This document shows, piece after piece, positions 1 through 8,107 of a stretch of 64,000 nucleotides of DNA. The first letter of the stretch is position 1. The number at the start of each line of letters is the position of its first letter. Under the pieces are notes generated by a model. It saw only the letters and a program-made list of their open reading frames with translations. It searched no databases and was not told the DNA's origin. The translations under genes were made by a program, and so were the position numbers. Source of the stretch: Sorangium sp051521495 (GTDB taxonomy: Bacteria; Myxococcota_A; Polyangia; Polyangiales; Polyangiaceae); contig NZ_CP150355.1 of the NCBI RefSeq assembly GCF_051521495.1, positions 7,812,001-7,876,000 of the forward strand. Direction: 5' to 3'.

Positions 1-468
1 GAAGGCGTGGAATCCCTGAATGAAATGCTCCGGTCCCACGAGCTCCGTATACCCGTCTTCGGCGATCGCCGTGCCGACACCGTTCGCGCCGCAAACGCGC
101 TCTTCGAGCAGCGCGCCGGGACCGGGCACCCGTTCAGGACCGTGGATGGTTTGCTCGTCACCGAGGACATCCAGGAGGACCGCGCGTGCGTCCCCCACCA
201 TGACCGCATGGCGCTCGTCGCCGGAGGCCCGGCTGAGGGCGCGGAGGTAAGGCTCCGCGGCGATGATGAGCCCGTGTTGCCGCTCGCGCAGACGCTCGGT
301 GTCGAGCGCGCTCAGCATCTCGGCCTTGGGACGGCGCGGATCGGCCCCTCCGCCGTGAGAGCGCACCCAGGCGCGGTGCACATGAGGACGCAGCTGCTCG
401 GCACCCAGGGCGCCGACCGAGCGGTAGAGGCGTCCCGCCTCGAGCGCTGATTCCAGCCACGCTACCAT
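1..468 (-). CDS. GAF-domain sigma-54-type transcriptional activator, N-terminal part (cut by window edge)
   Basis: This frame starts at an ATG at 468 and stays open to base 1, giving 156 residues of a longer protein. The translation has the pattern of the N-terminal sensory region of AcoR-like NtrC-family activators: an early Trp-x-Arg-Ser stretch, then 'VLLDVLGDEQTIHG', then 'CGANGVGTAIAE' and 'LVGPEHF', which match the conserved GAF segment (normally GTNAIGTAL...GxEHF). A Shine-Dalgarno-like GGTGAG lies just upstream of the ATG. It is divergent from the histidine kinase at 630, so 469-629 must hold both promoters. In this family the GAF region is followed by an AAA+ sigma-54-interacting domain and an HTH. 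Those lie outside the window, so the assignment rests on the N-terminus only. Confidence 0.72.
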   Translation of the reverse strand, partial: MVAWLESALEAGRLYRSVGALGAEQLRPHVHRAWVRSHGGGADPRRPKAEMLSALDTERLRERQHGLIIAAEPYLRALSRASGDERHAVMVGDARAVLLDVLGDEQTIHGPERVPGPGALLEERVCGANGVGTAIAEDGYTELVGPEHFIQGFHAF

Positions 469-629
469 GAGCTCACCCCTCGTTCGAGCGCGCGGTTGCG
501 TCCGCCGTCGTCCGTGATTCAGTGCCAGTGATCTTGCACGGTTTGTACCCTCGAGGCTCCCCGAGGGGCGAGCAGCGAGGAAGTGAGCTATCTCAATTCT
601 CCATCCTCCCAAGGAAGAGCGCGAACCGT

Positions 630-2747
630 ATGCAGGCACCTACCGTCCTGCTCGTAGATCATAACGATGCCGAGCGAGCGGAGATCGGCCGCACGCTCGA
701 GGCCGCGGGGCTGAAGGTCAAGCTGGCGGCGACGTTGGCCGAGAGCCTGCGAGGGGCCTGTGAACGGCCTGATCTGGTGCTCATCAACGTCCATCTTCCG
801 GACGGCGAGCGGTGCGAGCTCTGCCAGAGCCTCCAGGTGGCGCTGGGCACGGCGGCCATCCCGGTGCTGCACGCCGGCCGGTCCCGTGCGGACGTCGGTT
901 ATTCAGCGACGCGCGACGCGACGTTCGGTTCTACGTGCGATTCCACGGTCGGTTCTACGCACGATTCCACGGTCGGTTCCACGTACGATTCCACGGTCGG
1001 TTCCACGTACGATTGCTGTCGTGCCCGCTCGTGCGCATGGTCGATCGAGAGGCGGCTCCTGGTGACGGCCGTCCGCGCTCTGCTCTCGGCGCGCGCGGCG
1101 AGCGTCGCGCGCGCCGAGAGCGACGAGCGGTTCCGCGCGACGTTCGACCAGGCGGCGGTGGGGATGGCCCACGTCTCCCTGGACGATCGCCTGCTCCGCG
1201 TGAACCCGAAGCTCTGTGAGCTGCTCGGATACACGCTCGAGGAGATGATGGCACTCCGCGCCCAGGATCTCCGGCACCCGGACCACGCGGAGGAAGCGAT
1301 CCGGCACGTCCATGCGCTGGGCGATGGAAAGATCGCCTCCTCCACCGCCGAGGAGCGCTGCGTGCGGCGGGACGGCTCGATGCTCTGGGTAGCGGTCACA
1401 CGCTCCCTCGTCCGCGATCACGCGGGGACGCCGCTGTACGTCGTCGAGGTCATGAGCGAGATCGAGCGCCGCAAGCGGGCCGAGCAGGCGCGGGAGCGGG
1501 CGCTCGCCTGCGAGCGCGCCGCCCGCATCCGGGTCGAGCTGGCAGAGGCGCGAATCGCGCGCCTCCAGACGTTCACGTCCGAGCTCTCGCGCGCGGTGAC
1601 GCGCGCGCAGGTGGCCGAGGTGGTCCTCTCTCTGGGGCTCGCCGCGCTGTACGCCGACGCCGGGTATGTCGCGCTCCTCGCAGAGGACGGTATGATCGAA
1701 GTCCTGCTCGCGCCCGGCTACCCAGCGGACATGATCGAACGCCTCCGCCGCATTCCCCTCTCCGCGCGCCTGCCTGTCGTCGACTGCATCCGCACGGGCC
1801 GGCTGCTGATCTTCGAGTCGCCCGAGGCGTATCAGGCTGCCTATCCCAACGCGCCGATGGGCGACTGGGCCAAGACCCGGATCTGCGTCCCGATGACGCT
1901 GGGCGACGTGACCTTCGGGGTGCTCGGGGTCACTTACCTCGACACTTGTCGGATCAGCGAGGATGACCGGCGCTTCATGACGACGCTCGCCGTGCAGTGC
2001 GCGCAGGCCCTGGAGCGCGCGCGCCTCTACGAGGCCGAGCAGCGGGCGCGGCGGCTGCGCGAGGAGGCGCTGGCCATCGCGGCGCACGACCTCCGGAACC
2101 CGCTGACGTCGATCATGCTGGCCGCGTCCCTGCTCGAGCGATCGGCCCCGAGGGAGGCTGCGGGACAGCCGATCCGCGATCGCGCGCAGCAGATCAAGCG
2201 CGCCGCGGAGCGCACGATCGAGATGCTCGGCGAGCTCCTCGACGCCGCGATCATCGAGGCGAAGGGCCTGAAGCTGGACGTCCAGCCGTGCGAGGTAGGC
2301 CCGCTCGTCAGCGAGGTCATCGAGATGCTCGCGCCGCTCGCCGAGCAGAAGGAGATCCGGCTCCGCACCCTCCTCCCGGGGAGCGCCGTGCAGCTCAGCT
2401 GCGACCGGGGCCGCATGCTCCAGGTGCTGTCGAACCTCGTGGGCAACGCCCTGAAGTTCACCTCCGAAGGACGCGAGATCACGATCAGCGCGGAGCTAGA
2501 GGGGCCTCGTGTCCGCCTCTCCGTCAGCGATGCGGGCACGGGGATCAGGCCCGAAGACATCCCGCGCCTGTTCGATCGCTACTGGCAGGCGCGGGCGACG
2601 CGCTGCGCGGGCGCGGGGCTCGGCCTGTACATCGTCAAGGGCATCGTCGAGGCGCACGGGGGTCAGATCTCGGTCGATAGCGAGCTCGGGGTGGGGACGA
2701 CGTTCTCCTGTACGATCCCCGTCGCGCGCGGCCCCGATGGCGGGTAG
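630..2747 (+). CDS. hybrid sensor histidine kinase: degenerate receiver, PAS, GAF, HisKA, HATPase
   Basis: A 705-residue cytoplasmic sensor kinase. I start it at 630, where AAGGAAGAG precedes ATGCAGGCA; the frame is open 36 codons further upstream without a good ribosome site. Domains in order: receiver-like (about 1-88), a DSTVGSTY repeat tract (about 98-128), PAS (about 162-280, with 'ERFRATFDQAAVGMAHV'), GAF (about 313-463), HisKA (H-box 'AIAAHDLRNPLTSIM', about 480-550) and HATPase (N-box 'QVLSNLVGNALKFT', G-boxes 'DAGTGI' and 'GAGLGLYIVKG', about 590-702). The receiver is odd: the position of the phosphorylated Asp is Asn53 ('LVLINVHLPD'), and the C-terminal part with the conserved Lys appears replaced by the repeat tract. 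It therefore probably cannot accept phosphate and may serve for binding only. No separate response regulator is adjacent. Confidence 0.9.
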   Translation: MQAPTVLLVDHNDAERAEIGRTLEAAGLKVKLAATLAESLRGACERPDLVLINVHLPDGERCELCQSLQVALGTAAIPVLHAGRSRADVGYSATRDATFGSTCDSTVGSTHDSTVGSTYDSTVGSTYDCCRARSCAWSIERRLLVTAVRALLSARAASVARAESDERFRATFDQAAVGMAHVSLDDRLLRVNPKLCELLGYTLEEMMALRAQDLRHPDHAEEAIRHVHALGDGKIASSTAEERCVRRDGSMLWVAVTRSLVRDHAGTPLYVVEVMSEIERRKRAEQARERALACERAARIRVELAEARIARLQTFTSELSRAVTRAQVAEVVLSLGLAALYADAGYVALLAEDGMIEVLLAPGYPADMIERLRRIPLSARLPVVDCIRTGRLLIFESPEAYQAAYPNAPMGDWAKTRICVPMTLGDVTFGVLGVTYLDTCRISEDDRRFMTTLAVQCAQALERARLYEAEQRARRLREEALAIAAHDLRNPLTSIMLAASLLERSAPREAAGQPIRDRAQQIKRAAERTIEMLGELLDAAIIEAKGLKLDVQPCEVGPLVSEVIEMLAPLAEQKEIRLRTLLPGSAVQLSCDRGRMLQVLSNLVGNALKFTSEGREITISAELEGPRVRLSVSDAGTGIRPEDIPRLFDRYWQARATRCAGAGLGLYIVKGIVEAHGGQISVDSELGVGTTFSCTIPVARGPDGG
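921..1014 (+). repeat. 24-bp in-frame tandem repeat inside the kinase gene
   Basis: Three nearly identical 24-bp units (939-962, 963-986, 987-1010) of the form GATTCCACGGTCGGTTCCAC plus GTAC, flanked by partial units. They encode DSTVGSTY/H repeats. The length is a multiple of three, so copy-number change keeps the frame. It sits exactly where the C-terminal part of the receiver domain should be. Confidence 0.9.
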
Positions 2748-2794
2748 CGCGCTCCGCGCTCCATGGAGAGCGCGCGGCCCGCGCCGTCCTCGGG

Positions 2795-2835
2795 CTATTG
2801 CCCCTCTATCGCCGCTCTATCGCCCCTCTATTGCC
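2795..2835. repeat. short tandem repeat between convergent genes
   Basis: Imperfect 11-13-bp units of the type CCCCTCTATCGCC are repeated three to four times. The tract covers the stop codon of the phospholipase-like gene on the minus strand (TAG at 2830-2828). It is probably slippage-generated intergenic DNA; no hairpin terminator was recognised here. Confidence 0.6.
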
Positions 2836-4735
2836 GGTACCAGCGGCCGATACGCGTGTACGTGAGGCTCGGGCCGACGAACCAGCCGTACTCGCGATCG
2901 TCGCCGAACCGCAACGAGAGCCCGAACAGATCGTCACCGGCGATATCGCGATCGAACCAGTGGGTCCGGAACGCGAGATACGGGACGGTCACTTCCCAAC
3001 CGGCGTAGCGGCCCGCTCCCGGATCGAACAGCACGAGGGCCGACGCTTCCCGGCCGACATCGAGCTTGAACGTCGTACGCTCGTTGAACTGCGCCTCGAT
3101 CGGGGGGAGGAACCCGAGGGGGAGCAGGCTCGACGCGCGGGTGCTCCGCTCGGCGAAGGAGGTGAAACACAAGCGGAACGAGCCGCAGGGGGACAGGAGC
3201 GCGTACAGCGGCCAGAGCGGGATATCCGCCGGGAAGAGCACATAAGGCAGCCGTATCTTCACCCCCACCCCGAGGCGCGAGCTGCTGCCGCGCGCCTGGG
3301 CTGCCCCGACGAGGCCGCCGAAGAAGACGCTGTCCCGGCGGCCGCTCGTCACGCCGTCCGTCGCGAAACCCACGCCGAACGTCGTGGCGGCCTCGGCGAG
3401 GGCGAGGAAGCGGGTCGATGGATCCCCGGGCTCGCCGTGGTGCAGCGGCGCGCCGAACGTGACGGCCGCGCTCGCCAGCACGAAGAAGCCGCTCTCTCCG
3501 ACGAACATCGGCGGAGGCGGCACGCGCAGCGCCGGGCTCGGCGTATGGCCGAGGACCTGGCGCATGAGGGGCAGCCTCGCGAAGCGAGCCACGCCCGCAG
3601 GCACGGTGCTCGCCGGCGCGCAGCTGTCGATCTCGGGCAGATCGACGGCGTTCAGCGCCGCGATCTCGTCGGCGCACAGGCCAGCTGTCTTCTGGCCATC
3701 GCCCGAGCAGCGGCCCGCTGCCCCGGCCGCCCGGGCGAGCTGTCGCAGGCTCTCGCGCACCGCCGCCGCGGCGTGCACGTAGTCGTCCTCGGACGCGAAG
3801 CCGTCTCCGAACCCCGGGTAGGTGTGGCCCGTCCAAGTCACCATGGGAAAGCCGTGAGCAGAGTAGTAGTCGTGCGTCCCGAGGCGAAGGCCGTCCGGCT
3901 CGTTCCACGCGGAGCCGCCGACGATGTGCCCCGCCGCGAACGCGTCCTCCAGGAAGTGGAGCGCATAGGCCTCGTTGAGCACCGCCCACCACGCGAGATC
4001 GCCCGCGCGCTCGGCGACGGCCGCCGCGGCGGCGAAGCGCAGCGCGCGCTGGTGATAGACGACGTAGAGCGCGGTGCCGTTGATCTGGGCCCCTGCCTCC
4101 AGCGCCTGAGCGAGATAGGCGCCGAGCGTCGCCACGTCGGGCGCCCGCGGCAGCTGGAAGTGGGAGCGGTTGTCCTGCGCGCGCGACACATACTGCTCAT
4201 CGACGGCCAGCAGGTAGAGATCCTGGTCGCGGCGCGCGTTGGCGATCTCGGCCTTCTGCTCGGCCTCGGCGACCTCCCACGTGCCGATGTCCTGGACCTG
4301 CGCGTCGAACCGCTGAGCCACGCCGAGCACGCGCATCGGCCAGTTGTCCCTCGCCACGATCGCGCCGCCCAGATCGCTGGGAGAGCAGGTGTGATCCGCG
4401 GCGAAGGCGGGCAGCGAGGCCATGCTGATGCAGGTAGGCGCGCGCCCGTCGCTGAGGTCGTCGTCGTCCACCGCGGCGCACAGCCGCTTGGAACGGCGCG
4501 GATCACCCCCGCGCGCCGCATCCCACAGCGCGTCGAGCGCCCGCCGCGCCGACGCGTCGAGGGGCGGCACGTGCAGGCGCACGGGGAAATCTGAAGAGCC
4601 CCCCCTGTCCCGGATCGCCATCCCGGTCATGCGCGTGTGCTCGTTGTGCGTCCACGCCGAGGCGCTCCGGGCGAAGAGCAGTACGCCCAGGGTCGCTGCG
4701 CCGGCGTAGAGGTTCGGGCGCCGGAGGATCGTCAT
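2828..4735 (-). CDS. secreted zinc phospholipase C / P1-nuclease-like protein with C-terminal barrel-like extension
   Basis: A 635-residue exported protein. The signal peptide ends 'LLFARSASA', so the predicted mature chain begins with Trp ('WTHNEHTRMTG'). In bacterial zinc phospholipases C and S1/P1 nucleases the mature N-terminal Trp is itself a zinc ligand. Further on, 'HFLEDAFAAGH' keeps the H-x3-D...H spacing of this fold (P1 nuclease H116, D120, H126), and 'GTHDYYSAHG' supplies more potential ligands. The first roughly 390 residues therefore look like the all-helical zinc hydrolase fold. The last roughly 240 residues alternate polar and hydrophobic residues with many aromatics and resemble an outer-membrane barrel or beta-rich domain, which is unusual for this family. 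It ends convergent with the kinase gene. Phospholipid is a more likely substrate than nucleic acid, but this is inferred. Confidence 0.75.
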   Translation of the reverse strand: MTILRRPNLYAGAATLGVLLFARSASAWTHNEHTRMTGMAIRDRGGSSDFPVRLHVPPLDASARRALDALWDAARGGDPRRSKRLCAAVDDDDLSDGRAPTCISMASLPAFAADHTCSPSDLGGAIVARDNWPMRVLGVAQRFDAQVQDIGTWEVAEAEQKAEIANARRDQDLYLLAVDEQYVSRAQDNRSHFQLPRAPDVATLGAYLAQALEAGAQINGTALYVVYHQRALRFAAAAAVAERAGDLAWWAVLNEAYALHFLEDAFAAGHIVGGSAWNEPDGLRLGTHDYYSAHGFPMVTWTGHTYPGFGDGFASEDDYVHAAAAVRESLRQLARAAGAAGRCSGDGQKTAGLCADEIAALNAVDLPEIDSCAPASTVPAGVARFARLPLMRQVLGHTPSPALRVPPPPMFVGESGFFVLASAAVTFGAPLHHGEPGDPSTRFLALAEAATTFGVGFATDGVTSGRRDSVFFGGLVGAAQARGSSSRLGVGVKIRLPYVLFPADIPLWPLYALLSPCGSFRLCFTSFAERSTRASSLLPLGFLPPIEAQFNERTTFKLDVGREASALVLFDPGAGRYAGWEVTVPYLAFRTHWFDRDIAGDDLFGLSLRFGDDREYGWFVGPSLTYTRIGRWYRQ

Positions 4736-5653
4736 CCAGGGACGAAATTTGCACAGGTTTTGGCGCCCTTGTCGAGCCCCACGCGCGCCTGCGCTCGGCG
4801 CGGCGACGATCGCCGCGCCACGTCGACGGTTCGACGGAGGCAGTCAGCTCGTCGTCCGCCGCGGATCACCCGCCGAGGGCGATCACCTCACCGCCGCCAG
4901 CACAGTGCAGAGGGCTGAAATGCCGGATGCTGCTCCTGTACGACAGCGACCTCCGCCGCGCTGACCTGCGCCGGCGGCGTGCTCGCGGTAGGCCCAGGTA
5001 CACGGCGCGGTCCATGCGGGTGAACGAACGGACGGCGGGTCTCCATCGTGCCTCCGGCCCGGCCGCGTCACCCCCCGAGGGGCGCGAGATGACCGCTCCA
5101 GGCACGCGTGCAGACAGCGAACGAGAGATTCCACGATGGACACGATTGACAAGGCTCCTGACGAACGGGCGCGATCTCGGCTGGACGACCATGGCGCGCT
5201 TTGCAAGAGTTCTAGGATTATGCTGTTCGGAGGCAACGGCGGTGATCGCCCGGGCCGTGGCGCGCCGTCCGCACGCTTCTCGTTTCTTTGATGTATTCTT
5301 TCTTTCTCTGGGACTTGCCCGTTGGGAAATGAGGGGTATCGTCAGCCCCATCCGATTCGAGGAGTCCCTGTTCAAGCTGACAGGATCTCCGGTTTCATCG
5401 GGGCGTACTTCGGAGGGAGCCGCTGTGGCGTGCTCTCTCCGAGGGCGCCGTGCGCCACGAAGTCGATGGCAGAGAGCGAGGCCTACGGTGACCTTCGCGC
5501 GAGCTCCTTGCCAGACATCCGCGGCGCATCGGCCTCAGGGCAGCGCAGGGCTCCAGGATGGCGAGCGCATCTGTCGCTCTCCATAGGAGTTATCGCCCGC
5601 GCCCGTCTCAAGGCGTACGTTCCACAGGGCACGAAACACAAGGAGTTGTTCTC
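4736..5653. other. 918-bp stretch with no convincing gene
   Basis: Several open frames exist on both strands (for example 4927-5586 plus, 4866-5375 minus), but their products are Arg/Ser/Pro-rich with no recognisable motif or ribosome site, as expected of out-of-frame GC-rich DNA. The part from about 5280 to 5420 is visibly less GC-rich and probably contains the promoter of the secreted-protein gene at 5654. Confidence 0.5.
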
Positions 5654-6148
5654 ATGAAGAAGCTCATCGTCCTCGCCGCGCTCGCCACCATGTCGTTCTC
5701 GGGCAGCGCCATGGCGATCGCGCCGACGTCGCGCGTCATCCGCATCGAAGGGGTCCAAGCCGGTACAGGGGTGTTCGTCTTCAGGTTCGCAGACGGCTCC
5801 CATCCCCTGCTGGCCCCGAACGGGTCGTGCGCGTACGACCTGCGCTGGACGAGCAACAACCCGCTGCTGGGCACCCTCGTCTGCAGGGTCCTGGAGGCGA
5901 CGACGTCGACCAACCCGGCCTGCATGGCGAACAGGGGGAGCAACATCGACTCCCTCATGACCGCCGGCGACAACTTCACCTCCTGTAGCGGGTTCAACGA
6001 GTTCAATATGCCGTTCGGTCCCCAAGCGGGCTTGCCCAACTCCACCATGTTCCTCGGCGAATCGGCGACGGGGATCGCGGTCGGCATCATCAATACGAAC
6101 ACCTTCCCGTTCTTGGGCGCCGAAGGCATCACGTTCACGCCCACGTGA
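5654..6148 (+). CDS. small secreted protein of unknown function
   Basis: A 164-residue protein starting at 5654, where AAGGAGTTG sits 6 bp before ATGAAGAAGCTC. A longer in-frame start at 5558 lacks a ribosome site. The N-terminus is a clean Sec signal peptide ('MKKLIVLAALATMSFSGSAMA'-like, cleaved after AMA at about residue 21). The mature part is about 143 residues, has four or more Cys that could form disulfides in the periplasm or outside ('GSCAYDLRW', 'LVCRVLE', 'NPACMANRG', 'FTSCSGFN') and is otherwise rich in Thr, Asn and Gly. I recognise no family. It stands alone, with a strong hairpin right behind it. Confidence 0.8.
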   Translation: MKKLIVLAALATMSFSGSAMAIAPTSRVIRIEGVQAGTGVFVFRFADGSHPLLAPNGSCAYDLRWTSNNPLLGTLVCRVLEATTSTNPACMANRGSNIDSLMTAGDNFTSCSGFNEFNMPFGPQAGLPNSTMFLGESATGIAVGIINTNTFPFLGAEGITFTPT

Positions 6149-6181
6149 CGTCGACCGCGCCCCGCCGCGCCGACGTCTGAT

Positions 6182-6227
6182 GAGGGGGCCTCCGGGGCCG
6201 GGCGGAACCGGCCCCGGAGGCCCCCTC
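6182..6227 (+). terminator. strong 20-bp perfect hairpin after the secreted-protein gene
   Basis: A perfect inverted repeat, GAGGGGGCCTCCGGGGCCGG, with a 6-nt loop (GCGGAA), starts 33 bp after the stop codon at 6148. There is no U-run, as is usual in such GC-rich genomes, so it may end transcription or stabilise the 3' end. Confidence 0.8.
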
Positions 6228-6372
6228 GATGCGCCGGTAATCGGTGTCCGTGTCCGCCGTTGCCTCGCGCCGAGTGCGAGCGAGAGCCGCAGTGGAGTGC
6301 CCCGCTCCTCTCGGTGGTGACATTGCTGCGAGCACCGCAGCCCCCACACCATGACCCGATGGAGACATTCTT

Positions 6373-7977
6373 ATGCAACCGCCCGCCTCGCGTCACGACA
6401 CTCCCCGACGATGGGCGCTTTGGTGCGCGCTCGCGGCGCTCGCCCTCGCCGCCGTCCTGCTCCTCCGGCCGAAGCATGACGCGCCTCCCGCCGCGCAGCG
6501 CGAGCCGGCGGCCGCACAGGAGCGATCGGGCTACATCAACCGTGCGCGGTGGAAGCTCCCCGCCGCGCACCCTGCCGAGCAGGCGCCCGAGCCGGCGTCG
6601 ATCTCCGGGACGGCTTACGACCTGACCGGCGCCCCCCTCGCCGGCGTTGCCGTCGCCGCGACGACGTACGAGGTCGCCGGCAACTTCCCGACGACGGTGG
6701 CCTCGGTCCAGAGCGGCGAAGACGGACGCTTCGAGCTCCGCGTCCCGGATGGCACGTATGACATCATTGGCAACAAGGAGGGGTACGGACCCACGCTCGC
6801 CATCGTGCACAGCGGGGACGACGTCGCCCTCATGCTCCCGAGGAGCGGGGTCGTCGAGGGGCATGTCCACAACGAGCGCAAGGAGCCGATCACGCGGTTC
6901 ACCGTCGATGTCATCGCGATGGCGCCCGACAGCACGGCGGCGCCTGCGCCCCTCTTGTCGAAGCGCTTCGAGGGGCCGGACGGCGCCTTCCGCCTCGACC
7001 AGGTCCCTGGCTTCCCGGTGCTCCTCAGGGTCACGGCGACCGACTACGCGCCGACGTTCTCCTCGTTCGTCTACGCCAGGGCCGGCGAGACCCACAACGT
7101 CGATCTGACGCTCTCGGGCGGGTGCACGCTGACGGGGACGGTTCATGACGAGAAAGGCGCGCCGCTCGCAGGGGTGTTCCTCGACGCGGAGACGCGCCAG
7201 GCCGCGGGCATGGTGAGCCAGAGCTCGATGGATGCCGCGAGCCAGGCGCAGAGCGATCTCGACGGCCGCTTCCGGCTGGAGCGCGTCCCTCCCGGCGAGA
7301 TCCTGGTCCGCGGATACACCGGCGGTTACGCCACGACGACGGCGAGCGTCCAGGTCTCGGCGTGCGGCGATCTGGCGCCGGTCGATCTCACGATGTCCAC
7401 GGGCGGCAGCATCGTCGGCGTGGTGCGCGAGAGCGACGGCAAGCCGCTCGCCGGCGTGAGGCTCGTGGCGTCTCACCGGAGCATCGGCTTCGTGAACGCC
7501 GTGACCGATGCGGAAGGGCGCTATCGTTTCGAGCAGCTCCCGCCGGTCGTGCTGCGCCTGGAGCTGGTCGACAAGGTGCAACGCGCCGTGGCGTACGTCG
7601 GCGTGAAGGAAGGGCAAGAGGTGGAGCAGAACATCGCGCTCCTCACGAAGGGTTCTGGCGAGATCCGCGGGCGCATCACGTCCGGCGGGAAGCCGCTCCG
7701 GGGCATCCGGGTCCAGGTCGCCTGCAACCAAGGCGAGAACGGGCTCGACACGCGCTATCCCACGACAGGCCCCGACGGGACTTACCGGGCGACGGAGCTG
7801 CCGGACGGCGTCTACATGGTCACGGTCACCTCGGTGGGCCGGGCCACGTCGGCCCACGTGCGTGGCGGCGGCGTCGCGACAGCGGATTTGGACGTGGCCG
7901 AGCAACCCAAGCCGGTGGCCGAGCAACCCAAGCCGACCGAAGACGCGGTGGCTCCGGCGCGCTTCTCCGGGAACTGA
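6373..7977 (+). CDS. membrane-anchored protein with five carboxypeptidase-regulatory-like repeats
   Basis: A 534-residue protein with one N-terminal membrane segment (about residues 14-32, 'ALWCALAALALAAVLLL') and no cleavage site, so it is probably anchored in the inner membrane and faces the periplasm. After a Pro/Ala linker come five Ig-like domains of the CarboxypepD_reg/Cna-B type, each opening with a G-x-V-x-D...G-x-P-L-x-G-V pattern ('ISGTAYDLTGAPLAGV', 'VEGHVHNERKEPI', 'LTGTVHDEKGAPLAGV', 'IVGVVRESDGKPLAGV', 'IRGRITSGGKPLRGI'). Such repeats are structural or adhesive rather than catalytic. The C-terminus has a duplicated VAEQPKP heptapeptide. The VIT/VWA lipoprotein at 8108 follows on the same strand. 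Confidence 0.85.
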   Translation: MQPPASRHDTPRRWALWCALAALALAAVLLLRPKHDAPPAAQREPAAAQERSGYINRARWKLPAAHPAEQAPEPASISGTAYDLTGAPLAGVAVAATTYEVAGNFPTTVASVQSGEDGRFELRVPDGTYDIIGNKEGYGPTLAIVHSGDDVALMLPRSGVVEGHVHNERKEPITRFTVDVIAMAPDSTAAPAPLLSKRFEGPDGAFRLDQVPGFPVLLRVTATDYAPTFSSFVYARAGETHNVDLTLSGGCTLTGTVHDEKGAPLAGVFLDAETRQAAGMVSQSSMDAASQAQSDLDGRFRLERVPPGEILVRGYTGGYATTTASVQVSACGDLAPVDLTMSTGGSIVGVVRESDGKPLAGVRLVASHRSIGFVNAVTDAEGRYRFEQLPPVVLRLELVDKVQRAVAYVGVKEGQEVEQNIALLTKGSGEIRGRITSGGKPLRGIRVQVACNQGENGLDTRYPTTGPDGTYRATELPDGVYMVTVTSVGRATSAHVRGGGVATADLDVAEQPKPVAEQPKPTEDAVAPARFSGN

Positions 7978-8000
7978 GGGGAACTGAGGGGAACTGAGCG
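7971..8000 (+). repeat. 10-bp tandem repeat spanning a stop codon
   Basis: Three copies of GAACTGAGGG (the last ends in CG) run through the stop codon of the preceding gene (TGA at 7975-7977). Extra copies lie downstream of the stop, so they do not alter the protein. They probably arose by slippage. Confidence 0.75.
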
Positions 8001-8107
8001 GCGCGAGGCGGGAACCTCCGGCCCGCCCGGGCTGTCGATCGCCCTGCCCCACTGCCGGCGGGCCCGCGCAGAGGCGCGGCCCGCCGCGCCACGACCGGAG
8101 ATCCCCT

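Noticed and set aside
903..2087. 394-codon minus-strand frame inside the histidine kinase
   Set aside because: Low-complexity Arg/His/Asp product; the plus strand has clear PAS, GAF and kinase motifs.
2798..4594. Long plus-strand open frame opposite the phospholipase-like gene
   Set aside because: The product is Arg/Glu/Ala-rich with no motif; the minus-strand frame has a signal peptide and zinc-site residues. It is a GC-rich mirror frame.
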